Of a DNA stretch of 64,000 nt, positions 1 through 10,336 are shown in pieces; position 1 is the first letter of the stretch; each line of letters starts with the position of its first letter. The notes below the pieces were generated by a model. It was given only the letters and a program-made list of their open reading frames with translations, was not told the DNA's origin and searched no databases. Source of the DNA: Campylorhamphus procurvoides (Eukaryota > Chordata > Aves > Passeriformes > Dendrocolaptidae); assembly GCA_013396655.1 (NCBI GenBank), contig WBMV01000084.1, positions 1,241,809-1,305,808 on the forward strand, given 5' to 3'. The position numbers and the translations under genes are program-made.

Positions 1-3000
1 GACTGTGCAGAGGGAAGGACTGTGGAGCCCCACAGGCAGCTGCAGCAGGAAGCCTGGGTTCACCTGGATTCCTGCCCTGCAGCTGACAAAGCTGTCTGGT
101 CACTGGGACATCTGTGATGTCTCTTGGCCATCTGGACTCCCCCATGACTAGGCAAGGATGTGCTTCCTGGGCAGGTTTCCTTCTGCTGGGGCGCTTTTAC
201 TGCTGAGTCTCGTGGCATCATGTAGTTCATTTCTCTGCCTCAGACAGGGCTGAGCATTGTTCCTGAGAAACATTTGTGTCACCTTCCCTGAACAGCCTCT
301 CTCCCCCAGCAGTTCCCCAGTGCCCTCAAAAGCTTAAGGTGTGTGACCTTTGTGGGGTCAGAGAAGTCTTCCAAATGTCCAACCTTCAGTTTTCTTGCTG
401 CAACTTAAGTCCTTTGCTTCATATCCTATCCTTGGTAGAAATGGCCAAGAATTGCTCTTCTGCTTTGCTTTTACCTTTTTCTTATTTGAAAGTGGTTATC
501 TTCTCACATCAGTCTTCTCTAAATTTAAACAACCCTAATTCCTTTCCTGGTAGGTCATGTTTTCTAGATCTGATAACTTTCTTCCTCTGGATTCTCTCCA
601 GAGCTTTAGCACTCCAGCTGTGGATTTGCACTGCTGAACAAAGCAAAAGGAAAATCCCATGGGCCTGCAACATTTCAAGCCTTCAGAGAAAATTTGCCAT
701 CTGCAAATTTAGAATTAGTTGGCTTTTACTCATCTGCTCATTATCGTCTTGATGTTTATAAAAAACTTGTTGCGTTCCTGATCCCATTGTTTTTATATAA
801 CTGAAGCTGAGTCTGTTCATGAACTAAAAATAAAATGTGTTCCTAAAAGCGCAATTTACCCCTTCAACATTCGAAGCCTTTACCTCAAGAATTAAGATTT
901 TTCTGAAAGACAGGTTTTTAGGAATGTTGGTCTGCTTGCAAGAATGCTTTGGTAGCCATCTGCAGCTATTCACAGCCAGAAGATCAGTGTGGATAACAAC
1001 ACCGGTGCTTTCTCGCCTGCAAATTCTTGCAGGTGCCACTGTAGATTATCTCAAAAATCCCTGCACTTCATCCCCTTCAAGCAGACACAATTTAGAAGAC
1101 TTGGGAGGCGTAATGTTTTTTTTCTCAGACATGTCTCAGGATCAAGGCGTGTTTTCAGTCATTCTCATGTTCCTGCACCAAAATCTGCAGAGTATTAATC
1201 CTATTCCAGTGGTTATGTGATCCTGCAGTGAAGGCACCATTTGGCACCTGTACACTGAAATTCAAGAAAGTAAATTAACTAAACAAACAGAGAAAATGGT
1301 TTAACTTTTGCAAGACATTGTGAAATAAGATTCGGCTCTCATGACTTTTGAAAGACAGTGTTTTGATGTTAGTTCATTGTGCAAATATCGAAGGGTATGA
1401 AACATATCAAGGCCTTAAATCTGCACTTGTCCTACGCTCCTGTGAGGAGCTATTGATCTCAGTTGTTGGTCTGTGAGCAGCAGCTTTCTGGGCAAGTCCA
1501 GGTTTGCAGGGCTCAAAGTGAAGGCATAAGGGAATGTTTTGTGCAAGTAAAGAAACCATGCCCTTGATAAGAAGTTGCAGACTGTCATTTGGTTTTAGTT
1601 ATTTACATTGGTTTGATCAGCTCTGAGAAGAGTTAGACTTGTTTCTCTGAATTTTTGAAGTAATTTTTCAAGTTAGGGTGCTGACTCAGTAAGTCACATC
1701 TTATACCTCATCGAGCTATCTTGAATGGATTGGCTAAAAAATGTGTTTATAAAATCCATTATTGCCCCTACTAATTGCTCCATTCCTAAAAGTGACACTG
1801 GATTGTTTGAGGGGGGGACACACCTCCATCACACAGAGAAAAAATGCCTTAATAACTGCACAGGAAAAAACAGATGTACTTAGAACTGAGTGGAGGGAAT
1901 AGAAAGCAACTGCAGGAAGGATGCATTCAGATTTGCAGCTAAAAGAGTTTTATGCACCAGGGAAGCTGTCTCAAAATATGTAACACTGGTGTTAGAAAGG
2001 ACACTCTGGAGAGAGACCTCCTTAACTGCAGTAGTGTGCTTTAAGCAATCCTAGAATGGCCTGCCATGTGTACAGGCTCTGAGTTTGGCAAAGGGAGATG
2101 TGGTTAATTACCCCCAGGAACTTAACTTTTCGTCTGCTGAAAGTTGGTATTGCAAGATATGGAGCAATATAAAGAAGGCTCACTTTTAAAAAAAAAAAAA
2201 TTATAAATTTAAATGGCATTGTAAATCCACATTTTTCACGAGATTCGTAGCTCATTAGAAATGTACAACAAAGCTCATCTGTCGACAGCTTGTGTTATTT
2301 TTGATAATCACGCAGAACTTCAGCATAACAGGTCTGAAATTTTTCATCACAGTTGGGTCCTTAGAATTCAAGCTAAGAAGGAGGTGGAATTGTCTTTTGA
2401 TATGTAGAGCTGAGCTGGAAGTGATTAACTGAGTTAGCTCATTATTTTCCTGAAGAGGGAGTCAGCAGTTGTAATACAGGCTTTTTTTTTTTTGCTTGGT
2501 CCTCTGGATTGATCTGCAGTGTCAGCATTCATCAAAATAGAAATCACTGAAAATAACCTTTAGTATGAGAGGTTTTTCTTCCAGCAGGTTGCTTCCTACC
2601 CCAACTGTACAGATGTTCTGGAAGAAACACTTGGTTGTCTTACATTCTGGAGGTTGGAATAGTAGCTCGTAATGCCTCAAGATGATATGCAAGTAGGTAA
2701 AAAGGAAAGGCAAGGGAGATAGCACGTTAGTGAAAATACACCAGTAAACACAATGCAAGATATAACATGAATATCTAGTAACATTAATTACTTTAGAGGC
2801 TCACTGTGTTCCTTGTGCATTTTAATTATTTCAGCATAATGTAATAACAAGGGCTGGTTTACAGGATGACAGTAAGACTTGAGGCTATGAGTGTGGCAGA
2901 TTGGTCAGCAGAGGGTGGTTGGGCTGAGCAGAAGCAGCCCGTGGCTGTGCTGTGCATTGCATGCTGTTGGGCCTGGGATCAGGGAGGATTTCCTCCCATA

Positions 3001-5213
3001 GTCACCCTTGAAGAACAGACCCAGTAAGCAGTCCCATTTGGTTGTGTCTTCTGGTGAAATGCTCAATCATGGCCTTGATCCTGTGAGGTCACTGAATGGC
3101 TCCTCCAGGAGCCATTTTCCCCTGCACTAAGGCAATAAAACTGAAACCTCCCTAATTATCTCCATCAACATTCAATTACCTCTCCTTTACTTAAAATTTC
3201 CCCTGTATGTGGACATGACTGTTTTTTGTCAGTACTTTCCCAGTATCACTGTGTTCATGCTTTAGCTAAATCTTACATACAAGATTCCACTCTTGGAGGG
3301 CTTGAATCAACCCTTCAACCTTCTGAGGACTAGAAAGGATAGTGTTTCAGTATTTTAGCAAAGTTTACATCTCCCTTTATGTGTTGAGAATCTAAAAATT
3401 TTGTACATTCTAGACTTCCGAGACAATAAGCGGTGCATTCGGTCAGACTTCTCACCCGCTTCCCATTTGTGTGTGGTTCCCTGTGAATCCATCTGCTCCC
3501 TCATTATCAGTTATTAAAAGGCGTTTGAGACAGTGATTAGTCCTTGTGATTGCTGTGCTGAAATGTTCAAGCCAATGAGAAGTTAAGAAATACCTCTTTG
3601 TGGAAACAGACGTGCAAGTAAGGAAAATCAAGTTCTTGAGAGTCCATTTGACATATGCTGATCCCTCTGAGCTCCTGTTAGAGCCTGGAGAAGTGGAAAT
3701 ACCCCACAGTTTGGATGTCAGACTGGTAATGTTGGTTCATGAGGCTGAGAGGCTGCTCCCTGTTTCCCCAGTTTCAGCTCTGTTTTTTTGCAAGACACCG
3801 TAGCCTCCGAGGGACCGGACTGTCCGGTTTTGGTTATCTCAAGGGATTGGTTGATTGGTGAGGGCTGCTGTAAATATTTCCTCTTTCGGGGAGTTCTCCA
3901 GCCCAAAGGTGTTTCATCAGAGCTGTCATGGCCTTGCATGTACAATCTCCCTTTTTTCTCTGTGGGGTGAATGCCATTCTACCACTTTCCACCTGTTGTT
4001 TTATGGCATCCTGTGAGACCCCAGCGAGAGGTGTATGAGTGAGAGGATGGAGGTGTGCAGAAGGACAAGCCCCTGTCTTCTGCCCCAGCAGAATAAAAAG
4101 GTTATGGTTTAGGGATTTTGAGTGTTTAGCCAGCAAACTGTATTTTTAAGTATGTTTGCAGCTCATATGTGCATGTTTGAACACTCCCATCTGCCTAGAT
4201 CAGTTAGAGTCACCAAACTTCTTTGTTTTTCAAAATAAAACTGCATTATGCCTAGACATGTTGAGCCAGATCTGTTCCTGGTGTTATTTCACTGACTTGC
4301 CGAAGAATTACACCAGAGGTGAATGTGGTCTGGTACAGCAGCTTTTTTGCCTGGAGCAAGTCTTTACAGCAGAGTTGTATTTCTCTCAAAAATATAAAAG
4401 GAATACTGACAGATCTGCAGCTCTGCTGGTGTGAGCAGGTGCAGCTATATTAAATTATTTCTTATTAAATTGATTCAGCAACTTGAAGCTTGTAATTTTT
4501 GTTCTGCTATGGTTCTGTGACACAGACCTTTTAAATCAAGCAAAGCATATATCTTTTCTTGTAATTCCTTTCTCTGATATTATCATTTTAAAGACTTCTT
4601 TTTGTATGTAGCTCAGATTCTCTATTATGTTATTTATTTGGGTAAGATCTGAAAATTACAGCTTTTTCCAGTTAATTGCATTGAGCTGTGTCATCACTAG
4701 TGTAATTCCATTTGCTCCACTGCCATCCGGATGAATGCAAACAATAATTTTTGCTTTTGTTTTTAGGTTCAAGTGGGTTTAGGCTTTGGTGGTCACTGTG
4801 GCATAAATTGGTGTGTTTCCCTTCCAGCCAATGGAAGTACGCTGGTTTACCCTGCCGGAGGGTCTGGCTTGTCATTTTAAGGGTGCCAGTCTTCAGCCAG
4901 ATGAAATGTGACTGGAGAGTTTTCCCCACTATTAAGACCCACTTTGACTATCTGTGAAAAATAACCTGATGCTCCATGCCTTCATGTAATTGCACACAGA
5001 AAATGTAGTAGAGTTCCCCTTCTGACAGCCTTATTGCTCCACCTCTGCTCATTTCAGGTAGAATGGTTATTAATTTTTCACTTTTCCTTGGGTGCGTCCC
5101 ATGCTTGTGTTACTGCCATTAGTGCTGTTAACTTAGCATCAGAAGTAGATAGAAATGTTTGCCTGGAGTTCCATGTCCTTAATGCCTTTTGTGGTTGTTT
5201 GTTTGTTTTGCAG
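1..5213 (+). other. TEAD1: TEAD1 intron preceding the first coding exon (partial)
   Basis: This stretch ends at the acceptor of the first coding exon and runs off the left edge. I see no exon, RNA gene or recognisable transposable element in it. It holds a 13-A run at 2188-2200, a 12-T run at 2482-2493 and a short inverted repeat at 3095-3116. The open frames here are short, lack recognisable domains and are treated as chance. A second acceptor-like site, TGCTCATTTCAG, ends at 5057, 156 bases before the exon, and is immediately followed by GTAGAA. Confidence 0.75.
3095..3116. repeat. Short perfect inverted repeat
   Basis: Arms AATGGCTCCT and AGGAGCCATT are perfectly complementary around a CC spacer. 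The function is unknown. It could bind a dimeric factor or be chance. Confidence 0.6.
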
Positions 5214-5265
5214 GTTTATTTCCTTGAAGACTCCAGGCTTAGGCTTGGAGACCCCAGCCATCACC
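5214..5265 (+). other. TEAD1: TEAD1 5' untranslated part of first coding exon
   Basis: The exon begins directly after a pyrimidine/GT-rich tract ending in TTTTGCAG (AG at 5212-5213), a good 3' splice acceptor. These 52 bases precede the proposed AUU start. They contain no ATG in any frame, so the exon has no upstream AUG to divert scanning ribosomes. They also contain no stop in the TEAD1 frame, so an N-terminally extended product cannot be excluded from this exon alone. The rest of the 5' UTR must come from exons upstream of the window. The exon start is inferred from the acceptor and could be checked with any TEAD1 transcript. Confidence 0.8.
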
Positions 5266-5269
5266 ATTG
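5263..5269 (+). promoter_or_regulatory. TEAD1: Non-AUG (AUU) translation start context
   Basis: The ATT codon sits in the context ACC-ATT-G. The purine at -3 and the G at +4 both match the strong Kozak pattern that near-cognate start codons need. Use of AUU is established for mammalian TEF-1/TEAD1, and that it applies here is inferred from the matching codon position and N-terminal residues. A shorter product from the in-frame ATG at 5320 (A at -3, A at +4) remains possible by leaky scanning; it would lack the first 18 residues but keep the whole TEA domain. Confidence 0.8.
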
Positions 5270-5467
5270 AGCCCAGCAGCTGGAGCGGCAGCGAGAGTCC
5301 TGCCGAAGATATTGAAAGAATGAGTGATTCTGCAGATAAACCTATTGACAATGATGCAGAAGGTGTCTGGAGCCCTGACATTGAACAGAGCTTTCAGGAG
5401 GCTCTAGCTATCTATCCACCATGTGGGAGGAGGAAAATCATCTTATCAGATGAAGGCAAAATGTATG
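5266..5467 (+). CDS. TEAD1: TEAD1 first coding exon (TEA domain transcription factor 1, N-terminus, AUU start)
   Basis: TEAD1 is a nuclear DNA-binding factor. It recognises M-CAT sites (CATTCC) through its TEA domain and recruits YAP/TAZ or VGLL co-activators through a C-terminal domain that lies outside this window. This exon encodes residues 1-67 and the first base of Gly68. The N-terminal stretch ([13 protein letters not shown], then [10 protein letters not shown]) is TEAD1-specific; TEAD3 and TEAD4 have different leaders. The acidic segment DNDAEGVW and helix 1 of the TEA domain ([18 protein letters not shown], about residues 35-52) follow, then [15 protein letters not shown]. Start choice: human TEF-1 is known to initiate at AUU, and the equivalent ATT is at 5266-5268 with A at -3 and G at +4. 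The first ATG in the exon is codon 19 (5320). The 3' end is a strong donor, ATG|GTAAGT, with GT at 5468-5469. The reading frame continues exactly into the exon at 62644. Identity is near certain; the exact start rests on family knowledge. Confidence 0.96.
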
Positions 5468-5980
5468 GTAAGTAGTACACGTTTAGCCTTTGGAAATAAT
5501 TGTGCCAGTGAGAACTGTAAAGCCCGGCTTGTTTTCACACAAAATTCCTGGTTCTGATTTTGGTACTTTTAGGGTAAATCTGGAAGAAGTCTGTGAGGTT
5601 GACGGAGCTCAGTTGGGTGATGCAGTGTGTCTGAGCCAGTTCCTCCACCACTGGCACTAGGAAGCAATATTCATACAGAATTGCGCCTTTAACGAATGCC
5701 GTGCTGTGGCTGAACGCCTATGTTTAAAAGAAACTTAAATGTGTCACTCCTCGGGCTTAAAGAAAAAAAAAGAAAGCTTTTTCTCTGTATTTTTCAGTAA
5801 GGAAACGGGAAACACTGTCTGCGTGGTGCTGTGGCAGATTATGCAACAGTGAACTGCAGAGTTGATGAAGTTCTTGTTGCGTTCAGAAGCCTCTCGATGA
5901 AAGAGGCGAGTTAGGGGTGCTTTCGCGTATTTTTTTCGTTTCCTTTTTCTTTTTTCCTTTCTCCTTCCCTCCGTGCAAAC

Positions 5981-6022
5981 TGCTATAAATCAGATGACGT
6001 GCTGACAGGCATTCCATAAATA
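5981..6022 (+). promoter_or_regulatory. Motif cluster: TATA-like, CRE-like and M-CAT site
   Basis: Within about 40 bases lie CTATAAAT (TATA-like), ATGACGTG (CRE/ATF half-site-like), TGCTGAC (MAF half-site-like) and CATTCCA at 6010-6016, a consensus M-CAT motif, which is the site bound by TEAD proteins themselves. Each motif alone is common. Their close spacing at the edge of a CpG-rich block makes a regulatory role plausible, including autoregulation by TEAD1, but there is no direct evidence. Confidence 0.4.
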
Positions 6023-6120
6023 CTCTCTCCTTGGAGGGACACCGACATCTGCACGCACCGTCGGGGAAGCTTTCCGAGCGCTCCCTCTCGCCCCGTCGCT
6101 TTTCCTTCTCCGCTTTGCGA

Positions 6121-6205
6121 GCCCCTTCCCGGGGGTGGCCGAGCCCTTCCCGGGGGTGGCTGTACCCCAGGGTGGGCTGTGCCCCCGGGGTGAGCTGTGC
6201 CCCTC
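6121..6205. repeat. Degenerate GC-rich minisatellite, about 18-21 bp period
   Basis: The 17-base unit CCCTTCCCGGGGGTGGC occurs at 6123-6139 and again exactly at 6144-6160. Diverged units (TGTACCCCAGGGTGGGC, TGTGCCCCCGGGGTGAGC) follow to about 6200. This explains part of the CpG density of the surrounding island. Confidence 0.7.
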
Positions 6206-6317
6206 CGTCCCTGGGCGTACCTGGCCGGGCAGAGGCGGGGGCCAGCCCCGAGCAGATGGCGCTGCAGCTGCCGCCAGCTGTGCCCCCCGCCTGGGGTCAT
6301 GGAAACAGGGGCTCCTC

Positions 6318-6344
6318 TGCTGCTGCTGCTGCTGCTGCTGCTGC
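6318..6344. repeat. (TGC)9 / CAG-type trinucleotide microsatellite
   Basis: Nine uninterrupted TGC units. On the minus strand this reads CAG and creates polyglutamine in a chance open frame. On the transcribed + strand the nascent intron would carry CUG units. The length is likely polymorphic; nine units is within a stable range for most loci. Confidence 0.95.
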
Positions 6345-6400
6345 CCCGGCCCCCTCCGCAGCTGCAGTGTGACCCCGCCGCCCGCACCCAACCTCGTGTC

Positions 6401-8076
6401 TGCATAAAAAGAAAAGAAAAAAAAAAAGAGTTGGGATGAAGCATCTCAGCTGCCCTTGGCAGAAAGTTGACGGGGCTGGGTTTCCTGCCTGGGTGTTTGG
6501 TTTTTTTTTTCCTCCCCCTCCCCCCTGCTTCTCCAGCCCTCCCCTTCTCCCCCTGCCCAAGGGAATATAATCTCTCTTGTCCTCTCCTTCTCGCCCGTTT
6601 CCGCCTGTTTTGATTGCGTCTCGGTGCTGTTATTTTCCTTTGGAAAGGGGAGATGATTTGCCTAATTAGAAGGTTGTGCTCCTTCTAGGAGTACATCAGC
6701 ATGTATATACAAACATGCTTATTGTGTGTTTATGCTCCAGAGGTCTGCTGAAGCTTGAACAGCCTCATCAGCCCAAATAAGTGTGGCTGCATTTTGTTTT
6801 CAATCGGGATCCCTACAAGAACACTAGTCACCCCTGAAATGTGACTTTTGGTGTTCTGAAGCATTTTTTGTGCTGTGGTATAAATTAAAGAAATTAACAT
6901 ATTTATCCATTCATTTCAACAATGACTGATTTCATTTGATGGTTCTCTAATCCTAAATGTTAACATTTGTTAAATTATATATGTATAAAACTATTTGTGC
7001 ATATCTAATTGCTGATTAATGCTGGAAGCTAGTAATGCCATAAGCATACACATATCTCATATTTATGCTAATCCTAAATCAAATATAGTTTGTTTTCAAC
7101 CAAAAAAGGGGCTATGTGTACTGGATGCTGAAAACTTGACTTAAAGCGTTGTCATGATTGAGAAGAAAAAAATGTGTTAGGAAGTGCAGGGTACTGTATG
7201 AGCAGAATTTACATCCTGACTTTGCAGTGGATGAACTGACGTTTTCATTCTTCAAGCTGAGTAACTGCTCTGTAGTGTTTGAGGATTTATTGAAACCATG
7301 CTAGGTTTCTGAGGACTTTCTAATAGAGTCTTATGGCCCTGAGAGCATAATTGTTCTCCAAGGATTTTGAAATCAAAACAGTGTAAGTGTTTTAGATTCT
7401 GTGTGGCATAATGAAAATAATTTAATGCCTTTTAGTGGCATACCAAGTTTATTTCACTTACAAGAGAGACACTGCAATATCTCTAAGCTTCCATACTGTT
7501 GGGGGATATTGTAATGTGTCAGTAATTCATGAACCATGTAAGATAAAAGGTCAAGAGAGCACCATTTCATTTTCTGACTGAAATTGCCTTTAGATATAGG
7601 CACGAGAACAAATATGATCTTTATAGAGGCAAATATAATGATCACTCTGTGTGGATTAGGTTAAGCAATTGTAGTTTTTGATCTTTGGAGGGAGACTTTG
7701 AGAAGAGCAGAGATTTTGCTTGAAGAAATATTTTAAGTCTCTGCCTTTGATTTAATGAGAGCTTTGCGACATTCATGGTAGCAGAAGCCAGAGTTTCTTC
7801 ACTGTTCTTTGTGGTGGTCTAAAACCATCCTTCAACTGGCATTTCTAAGAGGTCTGTGTACAGACTCTTGGTCAGCTGGCTCAGGGGGACCTGGAGGATT
7901 GCTCAAGGAGGATTGAGGGGCATGAAATCCAGGGGGTGGGGGTGGCAGAGGGATGCCTGCCCGTGATGCCACCTGGGCAGAAGCAGTGTGTCCTGGTGGT
8001 ACTGAGGGACATCTGTGACCTCTCTGCACAGCCTGAATCACTTCAGCTGTTCCTCTGCAGCTGAGGTCTCGGATGA
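6401..8076. other. Intron stretch without recognised elements
   Basis: After the CpG block there is an A-rich run near 6410-6428 and a pyrimidine-rich tract at about 6500-6560. AT-rich, low-CpG sequence follows from about 6640 to 7850 with no transposon signature I can recognise, then a GC-richer part from 7850. The AT-rich part could hold conserved non-coding sequence; an alignment would be needed to say. Confidence 0.6.
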
Positions 8077-8109
8077 GGGAGGGAAGGGGAGGGAAGGGGA
8101 GGGAAGGGT
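8077..8109 (+). repeat. G-rich minisatellite with G-quadruplex pattern
   Basis: A 10-base unit of the GGGAAGGGGA type repeats about three times, giving seven runs of three or four Gs separated by one or two As. This satisfies the usual four-tract G-quadruplex rule on the + strand, which is also the sense strand of TEAD1, so the nascent transcript could fold as well. Confidence 0.85.
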
Positions 8110-10280
8110 GTTTTCTTCTCCCCTTGCCTTCCCAAAAAAGTAACTTAAGGCGCAAGAGGATGGCTAGAACAAAAGACTTTTGATCCTATATCTACAGAAA
8201 AGGGTTGCAGGGCCCCATGACTGGGGAGAGAAAGAGAATGTCTTGACTTTTGTTTTTTGCCTTAGGGCATCCTCAGGCTATAAAGGCAAAATGACCTGTG
8301 CAAGACCAGGAGCATTTCAGGCTGCTCCTGGCCCAGCAGCTGGGTGATGGGTCCTTGAAGAAACCCTCAGAAAACAAAACGAAAGCTTAATGAAACTCTT
8401 GTTTTTAAATTTATAGGAAATGACTAGGTAAGAAGCAAAGATGCTTGTTTTGGTTGAGATGGGCAAAGTCCAGGAACTGTAGTTTGGAAATTCTTGAGAC
8501 AAAGGGAACACACGGTGAGGCCAAGGGACCAGTGATGAGTTTTCTGCAGAAAAGCACTATTCATCCCTCCTTTTCCTCTTTACCTTGTGCATGTGCTTCT
8601 GAAAGTCTTACAGTGTTGGATTTGCTCCTGGTACAGTATTGACTAAAAGTAAATAAAATTAAAAAAAGGCAAGGATGGTATAAATGTGAAGGCTTGAAGG
8701 AGGATAGAGGAACATGTCTATAAATTGATGCTCACACTCTTTGTGGAAGCAGTCAAGAATAGCCCATGGAAGAAGGACTGAGTTCTTAGACCCATTTTCA
8801 TTTGTCTTGAAAGGTATTGGCAAGATTTTTTTTAATCTGTACCATTTCAAAAGAAGTATTGATCAAACACAAATATCATCCACCGGTACAAAGCAGGACA
8901 CCCTATAATTTGCCTTCCCTCTCAGAATCCATTCCGGTGAATTTCCATGTCCTTGTTTACCCAGCACGTAGTAAAACTCAACCCATTAGAGGGCATTGGC
9001 TGTCCTGTATTTGTGCTTTGTTCTGATTGTTGGTCTTTCACTGCTGACAGTTTAGTTGCTTGTAGCAATTCCTGTGAACTCACTTATTGGCAGGATATTT
9101 GCCTGTGCTTGTCTTTGCTCCTGGGAGGGTGTTTTGGAAAAGATTACAAGAATGAAAGCTGCTGTGAAACGCAGCCCTACTTTTATCCCTGGTGTAACAC
9201 TGGAATTACCACGAGAATGGATTTGGCCCTGTATGCACGTTTTCATCTTTTTATTTTGAAATCTAGCAATAGAGAGAAGTAGCTTTAGTGCAGTTCTAGG
9301 GACAGTGCTGAAGTGCCATAAGCTGCTAGCAAGTGTAATAGGCATGTTGCTATCAGCACTGCTACCTTAGCCTCAAGGTAGCAAAGGTGGCTTTTGCCTC
9401 TATGACATGAAAATAATTTGATCTTAAATTTTGAGACCTGTAAACAGTTCTTCAATTAAGAATTTGCATCGGAGATATTTGTCTCTGCAAGAAAGGTGCT
9501 TAAAAGCATGTAGGGATTCTTTAAAAAGTAAGTTTTGTAGCATCTTTAGTTGTTTCACAGAGAAGAATGAGTACTAATTAACATGAGGAGGTTCATAGCA
9601 GCCTTTCAGAACTGTTGTACATATTTAAATTAGGTTATACATAAAATCTCTTGCTATGGCCTGCTATGACAGTAAAGCAAAAATGATACTTTCATTAAAA
9701 TTTCATCCAGATAATAGAATTTTTTCATGATGAGCAATAGCAGTCTCCATTTCCAAAGCACCTTGTATAAACTGAATATTAAAATCGAACTTTGAACTAG
9801 TACATTGACAAAAGAAATCCTATTCTGTAGGCTTGTGTGATTCTGTACCTAGCTGCTATTATTTGGTGTTTTTCTGGGTTTCTAATAGGCAACTGCGAAG
9901 TAAATAGCTTTATGAAGAGTACAGTAACATGTTACAAATTATTTTTACTACAGCTTTTAATTTTAAAAGTTCCAGCAAGTTACTGCCTCTATAAAGGCAT
10001 TGCTACCTTATAAACTTTTCACAGCATTAAATATATTTGGATGTGAAAAAGGTATTTGGAGTGATGAAATACCAGATGTGCAGTATCAGGTTGCATGTTT
10101 ATTCATCTGTTACTGCAATCATTGTGCGAAGATACGCTTCTGTTTCTTTTTTATTTATTTATTTTTTTCCCTTTTTGGTCTCACAGCAACATGCACCAAC
10201 TGCACATGGAGATGGGACTCCTATTCTGAAAGTTGCTGTTTGAGTTTCTTAGGCTGTAAACAGATCTGTCTAGAAACACT
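8110..10280. other. Intron stretch without recognised elements
   Basis: Mostly AT-rich, CpG-poor sequence with short chance frames. A T-rich tract lies at about 10139-10172. I recognise no transposable element, RNA gene or exon here. Confidence 0.55.
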
Positions 10281-10336
10281 CCCGCAAGGCTGCGCCTGCT
10301 CGCGGCGCGACGTCACGGCGTGACACCAGGCTGCAC
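10281..10336. promoter_or_regulatory. CpG-dense patch with CRE-like GACGTCAC
   Basis: About ten CpGs occur in roughly 55 bases, including the run CGCGGCGCGACGTCACGG. GACGTCAC at 10309-10316 matches seven of eight positions of the CRE palindrome. GTCAC (10312-10316) and GTGAC (10320-10324) also form an inverted pair with a 3-base gap. Flanking sequence is CpG-poor, so retained CpGs suggest either low germline methylation or constraint. A role as an intronic enhancer is inferred. Confidence 0.4.

Larger units (their letters stand above)
5860..6400. promoter_or_regulatory. CpG island-like block just downstream of the first coding exon
   Basis: I count roughly 35 CpG dinucleotides in about 540 bases, against a CpG-poor surrounding intron. 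GC content is high from about 6040 onward (runs such as CCCGGGGG and GCCGCC). The block starts about 400 bases past the exon donor. Such a block inside an intron can be an alternative promoter, an enhancer or a hypomethylated GC-rich repeat. Its left edge holds a TATA-like/CRE-like/M-CAT cluster and its centre a GC-rich minisatellite and a (TGC)9 run. No exon downstream with a clear donor could be recognised, so promoter activity is inferred only. Confidence 0.6.

Noticed and set aside
5155..5213. ATG at 5155 as the TEAD1 start
   Set aside because: It lies in the intron, upstream of the TTTTGCAG acceptor. The frame from it happens to be continuous with the exon, but the residues before the exon are translated intron.
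5468..5475. Continuation of the coding frame past MYG into intron (…GK stop)
   Set aside because: GTAAGT is a consensus donor, and TEAD proteins continue with Gly-Arg-Asn, which is found at 62644.
5983..6444. Minus-strand 153-codon frame, and an overlapping 133-codon frame with polyglutamine
   Set aside because: The glutamine run is the (TGC)9 microsatellite read backwards, and the rest comes from the GC-rich minisatellite. No domain, and several frames are open at once, as expected in GC-rich DNA.
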